Source: Candidatus Methylopumilus planktonicus (GTDB lineage: Bacteria; Pseudomonadota; Gammaproteobacteria; Burkholderiales; Methylophilaceae). From it: a stretch of DNA of 64,000 nucleotides. The first letter of the stretch is position 1, and every line of letters begins with the position of its first letter. Made by a program: the position numbers and the translations under genes. The notes below the pieces were generated by a model that saw nothing but the letters and a program-made list of their open reading frames with translations, was not told the DNA's origin and did not search any database. Below are positions 7,989 to 15,856 of this stretch, piece by piece. The stretch is from contig NZ_LN827929.1 of the NCBI RefSeq assembly GCF_000981505.1, forward strand, positions 496,001 to 560,000. Direction: 5' to 3'.

Positions 7989-8020
7989 TATTTTAATTGA
8001 AAACATATGGTTCGAGCAGC
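7989..8020 (-). promoter_or_regulatory. 32-bp shared element upstream of the photolyase gene
   Basis: On the minus strand: GCTGCTCGAAC, six variable bases, TTTTCAATTAAAATA. The block upstream of umuC (37590-37621) has the same architecture and orientation, with 25 of 26 positions identical outside the 6-base spacer. TAAAAT resembles a -10 box; if it is one, transcription would start near 7983, giving a leader of about 75 nt before the photolyase. Confidence 0.6.
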
Positions 8021-8172
8021 ATAAGATTGTTGGGTAATGTAAATTTATATTCTCACTCTTATTGCCGCTAAAAATTTTGTCGCTAACAATGATATACAGA
8101 TATTTGTAAAAAGTTATTGTAAAATCTAAATTAATTTTCAGTCCTCTAAAATAACCTTCGTAACATTATTTA

Positions 8173-8194
8173 ATAGCCCTTTTAATAGGGCTAT
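8173..8194. repeat. Short inverted repeat
   Basis: ATAGCCCT and AGGGCTAT flank a 6-base loop: a perfect 8-bp stem 21 nt before the 51-aa ORF. No clear T-run follows on the plus strand, so it is not a convincing terminator; it may be a leader hairpin. Confidence 0.35.
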
Positions 8195-8214
8195 CTCTAG
8201 TCTAATCATTGCAA

Positions 8215-8370
8215 ATGAAACCACTCAAAATCATTCAGAAGTTTATCTCTGACTATCTTCCATTACGAATCTCTAATGAAAATATTAGATTTATTCTTTT
8301 TTATTTAATTTTCTTGTTTTTAGTCTTACTTTTGGTAGCTTTTATAGAATACAACCGTCAAAACTTTTAA
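8215..8370 (+). CDS. Hypothetical small membrane protein, 51 aa
   Basis: ATG at 8215 opens a 51-codon frame. The product starts MKPLKIIQKFISDYLPLR, has a strongly hydrophobic helix at about 26-44 (FILFYLIFLFLVLLLVAF) and ends in a polar tail (IEYNRQNF). No good ribosome site is visible. Unknown family; supported only by the topology-like composition and by lying in an otherwise empty interval. Confidence 0.35.
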   Translation: MKPLKIIQKFISDYLPLRISNENIRFILFYLIFLFLVLLLVAFIEYNRQNF

Positions 8371-8461
8371 CATTTTGGTGTATTCACTGATTAAAAATCT
8401 TTTCTTGAAGCGCCATATGTAAGAGTTACAGAACTTACCCACTCTTGAAGAGGGGTATTAA

Positions 8462-8602
8462 GATTACACTGCTATTGCGGCTGAGCCAATTCCTCACAAG
8501 TGGATATTTTTAGTATTTGTCGTTGTTTTGTTAGATCTAAGTTGGATATTATGTATGGGACAGAATAAGGGTATGCGACAAAAAAATGAATTTTCAATAT
8601 AA
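8462..8602 (+). pseudogene. Possible remnant of a small membrane protein gene
   Basis: A 46-codon open stretch without an upstream in-frame ATG: after a stop at 8459 it reads DYTAIAAEPIPHKWIFLVFV, then LLDLSWILCMGQNKGMRQKN. One hydrophobic helix is evident. The frame before the stop also looks coding-like (LEEGY), so this may be a decayed gene, or simply chance in AT-rich DNA. Confidence 0.2.
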
Positions 8603-8647
8603 TTGAAGGACTTCTTTTATTATCTTAAGAATGGCGGGGTCTACTAA

Positions 8648-9682
8648 ATGAAAGCATTGGTCAAAAAATACGCTAAAGAGGGTTTATGGCTAGAGGATAT
8701 GCCAGAACCTGACATGGGTAATAACGACGTATTAGTTAAAATAAAAAAGACGGCTATTTGTGGCACAGACATTCATATCTACAATTGGGATGAGTGGGCC
8801 CAAAAAACAATCCCTGTTCCTATGATCACTGGACATGAGTATGCAGGAGAAATTGTAGATGTCGGCTCTAATGTAACAGATTTAAAAGTAGGCGATATCG
8901 TCTCAGGAGAAGGTCATTTAACCTGTGGTCGATGCAGAAACTGCCTAGGTGGTAGAACACACTTATGTCCTAATACAATAGGTGTAGGTGTAAATCGAAC
9001 AGGATGTTTTGCTGAGCTCTTGGCAGTGCCAGCTAAGAACATTTTTAAACCAAGTCGTGAAATTTCAACTGACTTGCTTGCTATTTTTGATCCTTATGGA
9101 AATGCAGTTCATACAGCACTCTCTTTTAATATGGTGGGCGAAGATGTGCTGATTACAGGAGCAGGTCCAATTGGTATGATGGCCGCTTTGGTTTCAGATC
9201 ATGCTGGCGCAAGAAATATTGTGATCACAGATGTAAATCAATATCGCTTAGACTTCATCAAAAAAATTCTTCCACGTGTTATTGCAATTAATGTTGAAAA
9301 AGAAACAATTAGTCGTGACATGATGAAGTCCGTTGGTATTTTTGAAGGATTTGATGTGGGACTCGAAATGTCAGGCTCCCCTAAAGCTTTTAGTGACATG
9401 TTAAGTCTCATGATTAATGGTGGCCATATTGCTATGTTAGCAATCATGCCTGCAGGTTCTGGGATAGATTGGGATATGGTGGTATTCAAAGGCCTCACAA
9501 TTAAAGGAGTCTATGGACGTGAAATTTTTGAGACTTGGTATAAAGGTACGATGATGGTTCAAAGTGGATTACCTTTAGAAAAAATAATTACACATCGATT
9601 TCCTTATACTGAATTTAAAGAAGGTTTTGACATTATGCGATCAGGTAAGTCTGGCAAGATTATCTTAAATTGGGAAAATTAA
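8648..9682 (+). CDS. tdh: L-threonine 3-dehydrogenase
   Basis: Zn- and NAD-dependent medium-chain dehydrogenase that oxidises L-threonine to 2-amino-3-ketobutyrate. AICGTDIHIYNWDEWAQ near residue 36 holds the catalytic-zinc Cys and is typical of Tdh; GHEYAGEI follows; CGRCRNCLGGRTHLC is the four-Cys structural zinc site. The NAD fold is at GAGPIGMMAA near residue 177. The 344 aa match E. coli Tdh closely. Kbl follows 16 nt later, so the product passes directly to CoA cleavage. Confidence 0.93.
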   Translation: MKALVKKYAKEGLWLEDMPEPDMGNNDVLVKIKKTAICGTDIHIYNWDEWAQKTIPVPMITGHEYAGEIVDVGSNVTDLKVGDIVSGEGHLTCGRCRNCLGGRTHLCPNTIGVGVNRTGCFAELLAVPAKNIFKPSREISTDLLAIFDPYGNAVHTALSFNMVGEDVLITGAGPIGMMAALVSDHAGARNIVITDVNQYRLDFIKKILPRVIAINVEKETISRDMMKSVGIFEGFDVGLEMSGSPKAFSDMLSLMINGGHIAMLAIMPAGSGIDWDMVVFKGLTIKGVYGREIFETWYKGTMMVQSGLPLEKIITHRFPYTEFKEGFDIMRSGKSGKIILNWEN

Positions 9683-9698
9683 TATTAAGGATCTTTAA

Positions 9699-10889
9699 AT
9701 GAGCTTTAAAAAAGCTAAAGAAAGTTTTTCGTCTGATTTAGAAGAAATTAAAAAAGTAGGACTTTGGAAAACTGAACGTATTATTAATTCCGATCAGAAA
9801 AGTAAGATTCAGCTTTCTGATAATCAAGAAGTTATTAATATGTGTGCGAATAACTATTTGGGTTTGGCTAATAATCCCGAAGTCATTCAAGCCGCAAAAG
9901 ATGGTCTTGATCGATGGGGCTTTGGTCTTGCCTCTGTTAGATTTATATGTGGAACACAAACATTACATAAAACGCTAGAAGAAAAAGTGAGTGAGTATTT
10001 AGGCATGGAAGATACGATTCTCTATGCGGCTTGCTTCGATGCGAATGGCGGATTATTTGAAACCATCTTAACAGCGGATGATGCTGTTATCTCTGATGAA
10101 CTCAATCATGCGTCGATTATTGATGGTATTCGTTTATGTAAAGCACAACGTTATCGTTATAAAAATAATGACATGAATGATTTACGTGCAAAACTAGAAG
10201 AAGCTAAGAAAAATAACGCGAGACGCATTCTAATTACCACCGATGGCGTATTTTCTATGGATGGCACGATTGCACAATTAGATAAGATTTGTGATCTTGC
10301 AGATGAATTTGATGCCATGGTGCATCATGATGATTGTCATGCAACAGGGTTTATGGGGAAAACAGGCCGTGGTATTCATGAATATTGTAATGTAATAGAT
10401 CGCGTTGATATCATCACAAGTACATTTGGCAAGGCTTTAGGTGGCGCCACTGGTGGCTTTACATCCGGCCGTAAAGAAATTATTGATATGTTAAGACAAA
10501 GATCTCGACCTTACCTATTTTCAAATACACTTGCCCCTAATATTTGTACTGCTTCATTAAAAGTTTTTGAGATGCTAGAGAAATCAACTGCACTTCGCGA
10601 TACATTAGAGAAAAATGTTCATTACTTTAGAGCTGGCATGCAAAAAGCTGGTTTTGATGTAAGCGATGGTGATCATCCTATTGTTCCTATTATGTTAGGT
10701 GATGCTAATCTTGCTCAATCAATGAGTAAAAAATTATTAGAAAAAGGTATTTTTGCGATCGGATTTTTTTATCCAGTAGTACCGCAGGGAAAAGCTAGAA
10801 TTAGAACCCAAATTTCAGCTGCTCATACATTCGAAGATCTAGATAAGGCCATAGATGCTTTTACTACAACTAAAAATCAATTAATTTAA
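9699..10889 (+). CDS. kbl: Glycine C-acetyltransferase (2-amino-3-ketobutyrate CoA ligase)
   Basis: PLP enzyme that splits 2-amino-3-ketobutyrate with CoA into glycine and acetyl-CoA, completing threonine catabolism with Tdh. Typical segments are CANNYLGLANNPEV near residue 49, the GLASVRFICGTQ substrate loop, the HHDDCHATGFMG aspartate motif, and STFGKALGGATGG, whose Lys forms the Schiff base. The 396 aa are full length. The order tdh-kbl is the reverse of E. coli kbl-tdh. Glycine made here could feed C1 and serine metabolism through GlyA, encoded at 52154. Confidence 0.93.
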   Translation: MSFKKAKESFSSDLEEIKKVGLWKTERIINSDQKSKIQLSDNQEVINMCANNYLGLANNPEVIQAAKDGLDRWGFGLASVRFICGTQTLHKTLEEKVSEYLGMEDTILYAACFDANGGLFETILTADDAVISDELNHASIIDGIRLCKAQRYRYKNNDMNDLRAKLEEAKKNNARRILITTDGVFSMDGTIAQLDKICDLADEFDAMVHHDDCHATGFMGKTGRGIHEYCNVIDRVDIITSTFGKALGGATGGFTSGRKEIIDMLRQRSRPYLFSNTLAPNICTASLKVFEMLEKSTALRDTLEKNVHYFRAGMQKAGFDVSDGDHPIVPIMLGDANLAQSMSKKLLEKGIFAIGFFYPVVPQGKARIRTQISAAHTFEDLDKAIDAFTTTKNQLI

Positions 10890-10928
10890 TATCAAAAATT
10901 TTGTCTTGAATTGATACAAGTTAGAACG

Positions 10929-12020
10929 TTATTCAAAGCGTTTGATAAACGTCTCTATTTCATTATTCAGTTCATCATGGGCAATTAAGCCATCAATCCA
11001 GCGCTTAGGTATGGCTTCAAATCCCAAACTTGCGCCAAGGATGGCGCCTAAGATAGCACCACGGTGACAGTTGTCGCCGCCAACATTAGTATTAGCGATG
11101 AGTGCTGCTTCGAAATTATTGGAGTAGCGTGAGGCGAGGTAAAGGACGGACGGAAAAGACTGGTCTATGTAACAAGCAGAACTGAGTAAACCACCAATGA
11201 CGTCACAATCTGAACTTTGCTTACTGCGCACAGAAGCAACTACTTTCGCCGCAGGGAATCCAAGGCGACTTGCTGCAGCGCAGGCGAGTTCTTCTGTATT
11301 TGGATTTGTCTCTTGAAAAATATGAAATAACAATGCGCTAAGTTCGCTAGAGTAGATTTCCAGTGAGGGTGAGCGGTGAGTTAGACGTTGATGGTTTAGG
11401 GCTTGAGCGATAGTAGTTGTTAAGTTGCCCTCGCTTAAGCTTGCTATGACAAGCATAGGGAGACTAACCAAGCCGCCTATAGAAGCCGTATCATGACCTT
11501 CGGCCCCAGCACACTTTTCAGGAGGGATACCTTTTGCGTAGTTAGCAAAAAAATCTCGATGGTAAGATTCCGCATAAGTATCGTTATGTCGGTCAGGCTC
11601 TGTCATAAAACCAATATACTCACGTAAAAAATCAGCGGGATCATAATCGCCTATTGTATTAAGCGAGCGCAACAAAACCCTCGCACACATTAAATTAAGC
11701 GTATTTTCGCCTGCTTGCATTCCCTGATGATAATGACGATTAGCTGGACCCCAATGGTGCTTTTTGCCTTTAAGTATAACGCTTCCAACAATATCGCCTT
11801 CTTGCGTTCCACGTCCCGCTTTGCTGGTGTTGGCGAGAGACATGATCGAGTTAGGATGATGCGCTTTAGGTGCTTGGAAATCTTTTATCTGACCAAAATC
11901 TTGCCAAAGGGTGGCAATACTGTAGTACCAATGCACTGGCATCGCCAGCGCATCACCTACAAACATGCCCCACAGCGCGCCACGCATGCGGTCAGTTTTA
12001 TTAAGTGGCATAGTATTCAT
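10929..12020 (-). CDS. ADP-ribosylglycohydrolase (DraG/J1-like) family protein
   Basis: All-alpha fold of the ADP-ribosyl hydrolase family, which normally uses two Mg ions to remove ADP-ribose from proteins. GALWGMFVGDALAMPVHWYY near residue 14 is the first family motif. The second, normally GGDTDT, is GGDNCHRGAILGAILGASLG near residue 315, so one metal-binding Asp/Thr pair is replaced. Length 363 aa. It runs divergently from msrB within the G+C-rich block. Substrate unknown; it could be a redirected hydrolase or a crystallin-like relative without the usual activity. Confidence 0.75.
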   Translation of the reverse strand: MNTMPLNKTDRMRGALWGMFVGDALAMPVHWYYSIATLWQDFGQIKDFQAPKAHHPNSIMSLANTSKAGRGTQEGDIVGSVILKGKKHHWGPANRHYHQGMQAGENTLNLMCARVLLRSLNTIGDYDPADFLREYIGFMTEPDRHNDTYAESYHRDFFANYAKGIPPEKCAGAEGHDTASIGGLVSLPMLVIASLSEGNLTTTIAQALNHQRLTHRSPSLEIYSSELSALLFHIFQETNPNTEELACAAASRLGFPAAKVVASVRSKQSSDCDVIGGLLSSACYIDQSFPSVLYLASRYSNNFEAALIANTNVGGDNCHRGAILGAILGASLGFEAIPKRWIDGLIAHDELNNEIETFIKRFE

Positions 12021-12209
12021 GAGGGCATCCTTAGCCTAATTGAAAAAGTATTATTCATAAAGCAATCTTTAGTGACACTTTTTACAGTATAAGTTTCAAT
12101 GTTATGTGAATAAAAAATCAAGATTTTGATGTAGCGTATTGAGAACTAATTTTTTGAAACCACATCTGACTAGTACAATTTATTCACTCATAACCTTAAA
12201 GGTATTTTT

Positions 12210-12653
12210 ATGCTGACTTGGCAAGATATTGAAAATCGCGTACTTCATGGCAATCCACCCGCGAATCAACGCGTAGAAAAAACAGACGATCAATGGCGCA
12301 AAATATTGCCTAGCGATGTCCATGACGTCACGCGCCACGCAGGAACAGAGCGTCCCTTCAGTTCACCCATGTGCGCTCACTTTGAACCTGGCTTTTATGC
12401 TTGCGCCTGCTGCGATACCATGCTGTTTGATGCAACACAAAAGTTTGATTCCGGCACAGGCTGGCCTTCTTTTACGCAACCCCTAGAGCCCAATGCGGTA
12501 GCTTATTTTAGCGATGGCAGTTTAAGTAGTGTTCGGGTTGAAATCACCTGCAGCACTTGCGATGCGCACTTAGGTCATATATTTCCAGACGGTCCAGCGC
12601 CAAGCAAGCTTCGCTATTGCGTGAATGCACTCTCATTAAAACGCATTGCCTGA
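12210..12653 (+). CDS. msrB: Peptide-methionine (R)-S-oxide reductase MsrB
   Basis: Reduces the R epimer of methionine sulfoxide in proteins. Zinc-binding pairs are Cys65/Cys68 and Cys114/Cys117; the core FDSGTGWPSF is intact; the catalytic Cys137 sits in RYCVNALSL, the usual Cys rather than selenocysteine. 147 aa is full length for a stand-alone cytoplasmic MsrB. The DNA is markedly more G+C-rich than the msrA region, which suggests a different origin. It complements MsrA in stereospecificity. Confidence 0.95.
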   Translation: MLTWQDIENRVLHGNPPANQRVEKTDDQWRKILPSDVHDVTRHAGTERPFSSPMCAHFEPGFYACACCDTMLFDATQKFDSGTGWPSFTQPLEPNAVAYFSDGSLSSVRVEITCSTCDAHLGHIFPDGPAPSKLRYCVNALSLKRIA

Positions 12654-12680
12654 CCTAGCTTCTTCAATACAAGATCTTAA

Positions 12681-14504
12681 TCACAGGACTAACGAATGGA
12701 TCTGGCTTTGCTGCACACGCCACATTTCGGCATAGCGCTGACCATCCTTTAGAAGTGATTCATGGGTGCCGCGTTCAATAATACTGCCTGCTTCCATGAC
12801 TAAAATCTGATGGGCATGTGTGATGGTTGAAAGGCGATGCGCGATGATTAATGTCGTGCGATTCTTAGCCAACTCGTTTAATTCTTTTTGAATGCTGCGT
12901 TCCGTTTCAGAATCCAACGCCGAGGTGGCTTCGTCAAAGACAAGTAAGGAAGGATTTTTTAGCAGTGTTCTTGCAATAGCGACGCGCTGCTTTTCGCCAC
13001 CAGAAAGCTTGAGGCCTCGCTCACCAACATTGGTGTTGTAACCATTTGGTAGGCTAGAAATAAAATCATGGATTTGGGCAGATTGAGCTGCTGCTTCTAT
13101 GGCAGATTGGCTCGCACCGGGCTTACCGTAGGCAATATTAAATCCTATGGTGTCGTTAAACAGCACCGTATCTTGCGGCACTATACCTATAGCCTGTCTA
13201 AGACCTGCTTGTTTAACAGTTTTAATGTCTTGGTCGTCCAAATAAATGGCGCCCGATTGCACGTCATAAAAACGGAATATCAGTCGACCTAAGGTACTTT
13301 TTCCGGCACCGCTGTGACCAACAACGGCAGTTGTTTGACCTGGCAATATTTCAAACGATACCTGATTTAATATGCCGCGGTTTTTTTCGTAATAAAAACT
13401 AACGTCTTTAAAACAAACATGCGGTCCTATCTTTGGAGATTTTATTTGCAATGCTGTTGCGTTTGGTAGATCAGAAATTTCTTGATCCGTTTCTAGTAAA
13501 CTAAACATTCGGTCTATATCAGTTAACGATTGCTTCATTTCACGGTAGAGCACGCCGAGAAAGTTAAGTGGTATGTAAAGTTGTATCATTAGCACATTCA
13601 CTAAAACTAAATCACCAATGGTCATTTCTTGTTTTGCAACTCCTTGACTAGCCAAACCTAAAATACATACCAATCCAAAAACGATAATAATTTGCTGACC
13701 AAAGTTTAAAAAAGCTAATGACTTTTGCGATTTAATCACAGCGTGTGCATATTTTTTTAGGCTGACATCATAACGTGCAGATTCAAACTGTTCGTTGCCA
13801 AAATACTTAACTGTTTCAAAATTAATTAAAGTATCTACAGCACTTTGGTTGGCCTGTGAGTCAAGGCTATTCATTTCTCGTCGAAAGTTTGTTCGCCACT
13901 CTGTAACAACCACTGTAAATACCACATAACAAATAAGTGCAATAAACGTCACCAATACAAACCTAACATCGTAAGCAAATAAAAGGTACCCTAACACCAT
14001 AGCAAGTTCGATTAAGGTGGGAATAATACTGTAAAGAGAATACGAGATAAGCGATTGAATGCCGCGCGTGCCACGTTCAATATCTCTTGTCATACCCCCT
14101 GTTTGACGAGACAAGTGGAAACGTAAAGATAAGGCATGGAGATGATTAAACACTTGTAAACCTACTTGCCTTACAGCTTGCTCAGTGACTTTAGAAAAAA
14201 TTAACTCTCGCAACTCTGCAAATAGGGAGGCTGAAAGGCGCAACAAACCGTAAGCCACAATTAAGCTCACGGGCACCGCCAGTAATGCTTTCGGCGTTGA
14301 AGTAATACTCATCGCATCCACTATATTCTTGAGCATAATAGGCACGCCCAAGTTAGCCACCTTCGCTAACACTAAGCATATAAGCGTAAAAATAATGCGT
14401 GCTTTGTAAGCCTTTATGTAAGGCAATAAGTTCTTAATGACATTCCAGTCTTGATGACGCTGTTTTTTTTGTTTAACGTTATTTTCTATTTTAGAGGAGT
14501 GCAT
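12681..14504 (-). CDS. ATM1/HMT1-type ABC transporter (fused permease and ATPase)
   Basis: Half-size exporter of the ABCB7/ATM1/HMT1 group, which moves glutathione conjugates, persulfides or metal-thiol complexes. About six membrane helices fill residues 35-330. The ATPase has a Walker A GHSGAGKST, FNDTIGFNIAYGK (typical of this group), signature LSGGEKQRVAIARTLL, Walker B LLVFDEATSALD and the H-loop IIAHRLSTI. It works as a homodimer in the inner membrane. It lies 131 nt downstream of the C-S lyase gene in the ovothiol block, so export of an ovothiol-related thiol is a reasonable hypothesis, unproven. Confidence 0.88.
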   Translation of the reverse strand: MHSSKIENNVKQKKQRHQDWNVIKNLLPYIKAYKARIIFTLICLVLAKVANLGVPIMLKNIVDAMSITSTPKALLAVPVSLIVAYGLLRLSASLFAELRELIFSKVTEQAVRQVGLQVFNHLHALSLRFHLSRQTGGMTRDIERGTRGIQSLISYSLYSIIPTLIELAMVLGYLLFAYDVRFVLVTFIALICYVVFTVVVTEWRTNFRREMNSLDSQANQSAVDTLINFETVKYFGNEQFESARYDVSLKKYAHAVIKSQKSLAFLNFGQQIIIVFGLVCILGLASQGVAKQEMTIGDLVLVNVLMIQLYIPLNFLGVLYREMKQSLTDIDRMFSLLETDQEISDLPNATALQIKSPKIGPHVCFKDVSFYYEKNRGILNQVSFEILPGQTTAVVGHSGAGKSTLGRLIFRFYDVQSGAIYLDDQDIKTVKQAGLRQAIGIVPQDTVLFNDTIGFNIAYGKPGASQSAIEAAAQSAQIHDFISSLPNGYNTNVGERGLKLSGGEKQRVAIARTLLKNPSLLVFDEATSALDSETERSIQKELNELAKNRTTLIIAHRLSTITHAHQILVMEAGSIIERGTHESLLKDGQRYAEMWRVQQSQIHSLVL

Positions 14505-14635
14505 AGGTGCGGTTTAGAGTGTGCAAGTAGAGGTTTATAAAGAAGTTAAAAAAAGCCTTTGTATTAATAAAGTAGGTTCGAGATAAAAGGGTGGTATAAC
14601 CCTTGTCGTTAAGAGTAGAAAGTAAAAGCATCAAA

Positions 14636-15856
14636 TCACGACAAAGCAGATTTCAAACGATCAAGCGCTTTCATGACATTTGCTCTGGGAGTGCCTATAT
14701 TCATGCGCATAAAACCCTTACCACCGCATCCAAACATTGCACCACTGGATAAACCTAACTGCACTTCTTGCACAAAAAATAGCGCTAATGCTTTGTCATC
14801 TATGTTTAATTTTCTACAATCTAGCCAAAGTAGATAGGTACCTTCTGGGCACACCGCATTTATTTTTGGTATATGCGCACGAATAAACGCAACAGCCTCA
14901 TCACGCGTCGCTTGAAGGTAAGCCATTAATTCACTTAACCAGTCAGCCCCGCCACGGTAGGCGGCTTCAAACGCAATCATACTAAATGGGTTAGTCACTG
15001 AAACAGCGATCTTAGTAAGATGTGATTGGATGGTTTGACGATAAGTGGCATCGGGTATGATTAATGCAGAAAGTCCCAAGCCTGGGATATTAAAGGTTTT
15101 ACTGGGCGAAACGGCTGTGATGATAGCGTGAGGTGCATCTATGCTTGATGTTGCTGGGGCATTCTTAAAAGCAAGACGACTTAGCGTGTGATGTTGCGTA
15201 TCGGCATACACCAAATCTGCATGAATTTCATCGGCTAGAATAATTAAATTGTGCTTTTTTGCAACAGCCAATAGGGCCAGTAACTCGTCTTTTAACCAAA
15301 CCCGTCCGACTGGGTTGTGAGGTGAGCAAAACATTAGTAGGCTCGCTTCTCTAGCGCAGTTATCTAGCTGTGAAAGATCCATTTGGTAATGCAAATTACC
15401 CAAATCATCTTCTTCTAAAATCAAGGGGTTTTCTATCAAACGACGATGCTGATCTTTTACCGCAGATAGAAAGGGGAAATATACTGGGGGCTGGACTATC
15501 ACACCTGCATTTTCTGCTGTTAATGCTGCCACAACCAAGTTTAAGGAAGGCACCACGCCAGGGGTCAGTACTATCCACTCACGTTTTACTGGCCATTGAT
15601 GCTTTAGAAGTAACCAATCGATTAGAGCTTGATAGAGACTCTCTGGTGCAATTGAATAGCCGTATATGGGATGGCTGGCTCTTGCTTGTAATGCTTCTGT
15701 AACAGCATCGGGCACAGCAAAATCCATGTCAGCGACCCACATTGGCAAGATATCATTCGTGCCAAATGTTTCAAGCCTGCCATCATATTTTAGCGATGCA
15801 CTAGTCTCCCGTGGGATTGTTTTGTCAAAACGTTGCATCAGCGCATGCGTTCCCAC
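14636..15856 (-). CDS. PLP-dependent C-S lyase (MalY/PatB type), candidate ovothiol OvoB
   Basis: Fold-type I PLP enzyme of the cystathionine beta-lyase MalY/PatB group. Motifs: DILPMWVADMDFAVPDAV near residue 35, YGYS, FCSPHNPVGRVW, ADEIHADLVY (PLP-contacting Asp) and SPSKTFNIPGL, whose Lys (about residue 250) binds PLP. Its start overlaps the end of ovoA by 19 nt. In ovothiol synthesis a PLP lyase (OvoB) cleaves the histidine-cysteine sulfoxide to 5-thiohistidine, so the overlap makes this the natural candidate. Alone, the sequence would only support a general cysteine-S-conjugate lyase. Confidence 0.82.
   Translation of the reverse strand: MGTHALMQRFDKTIPRETSASLKYDGRLETFGTNDILPMWVADMDFAVPDAVTEALQARASHPIYGYSIAPESLYQALIDWLLLKHQWPVKREWIVLTPGVVPSLNLVVAALTAENAGVIVQPPVYFPFLSAVKDQHRRLIENPLILEEDDLGNLHYQMDLSQLDNCAREASLLMFCSPHNPVGRVWLKDELLALLAVAKKHNLIILADEIHADLVYADTQHHTLSRLAFKNAPATSSIDAPHAIITAVSPSKTFNIPGLGLSALIIPDATYRQTIQSHLTKIAVSVTNPFSMIAFEAAYRGGADWLSELMAYLQATRDEAVAFIRAHIPKINAVCPEGTYLLWLDCRKLNIDDKALALFFVQEVQLGLSSGAMFGCGGKGFMRMNIGTPRANVMKALDRLKSALS

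Larger units (their letters stand above)
7909..8214. other. Intergenic region upstream of the photolyase gene
   Basis: 306 bases with no credible gene. It holds a tRNA-like fragment (7951-7980), the 32-bp photolyase/umuC element (7989-8020) and an 8-bp inverted repeat (8173-8194). The stretch between 8021 and 8172 is AT-rich and shows nothing I can name. Confidence 0.6.

Noticed and set aside
14576..14584. GGTTCGAGA as a third copy of the photolyase/umuC element
   Set aside because: Only the GTTCGAG core matches; the AGCAGC extension and the TATTTTA-TTGAAAA half are absent.
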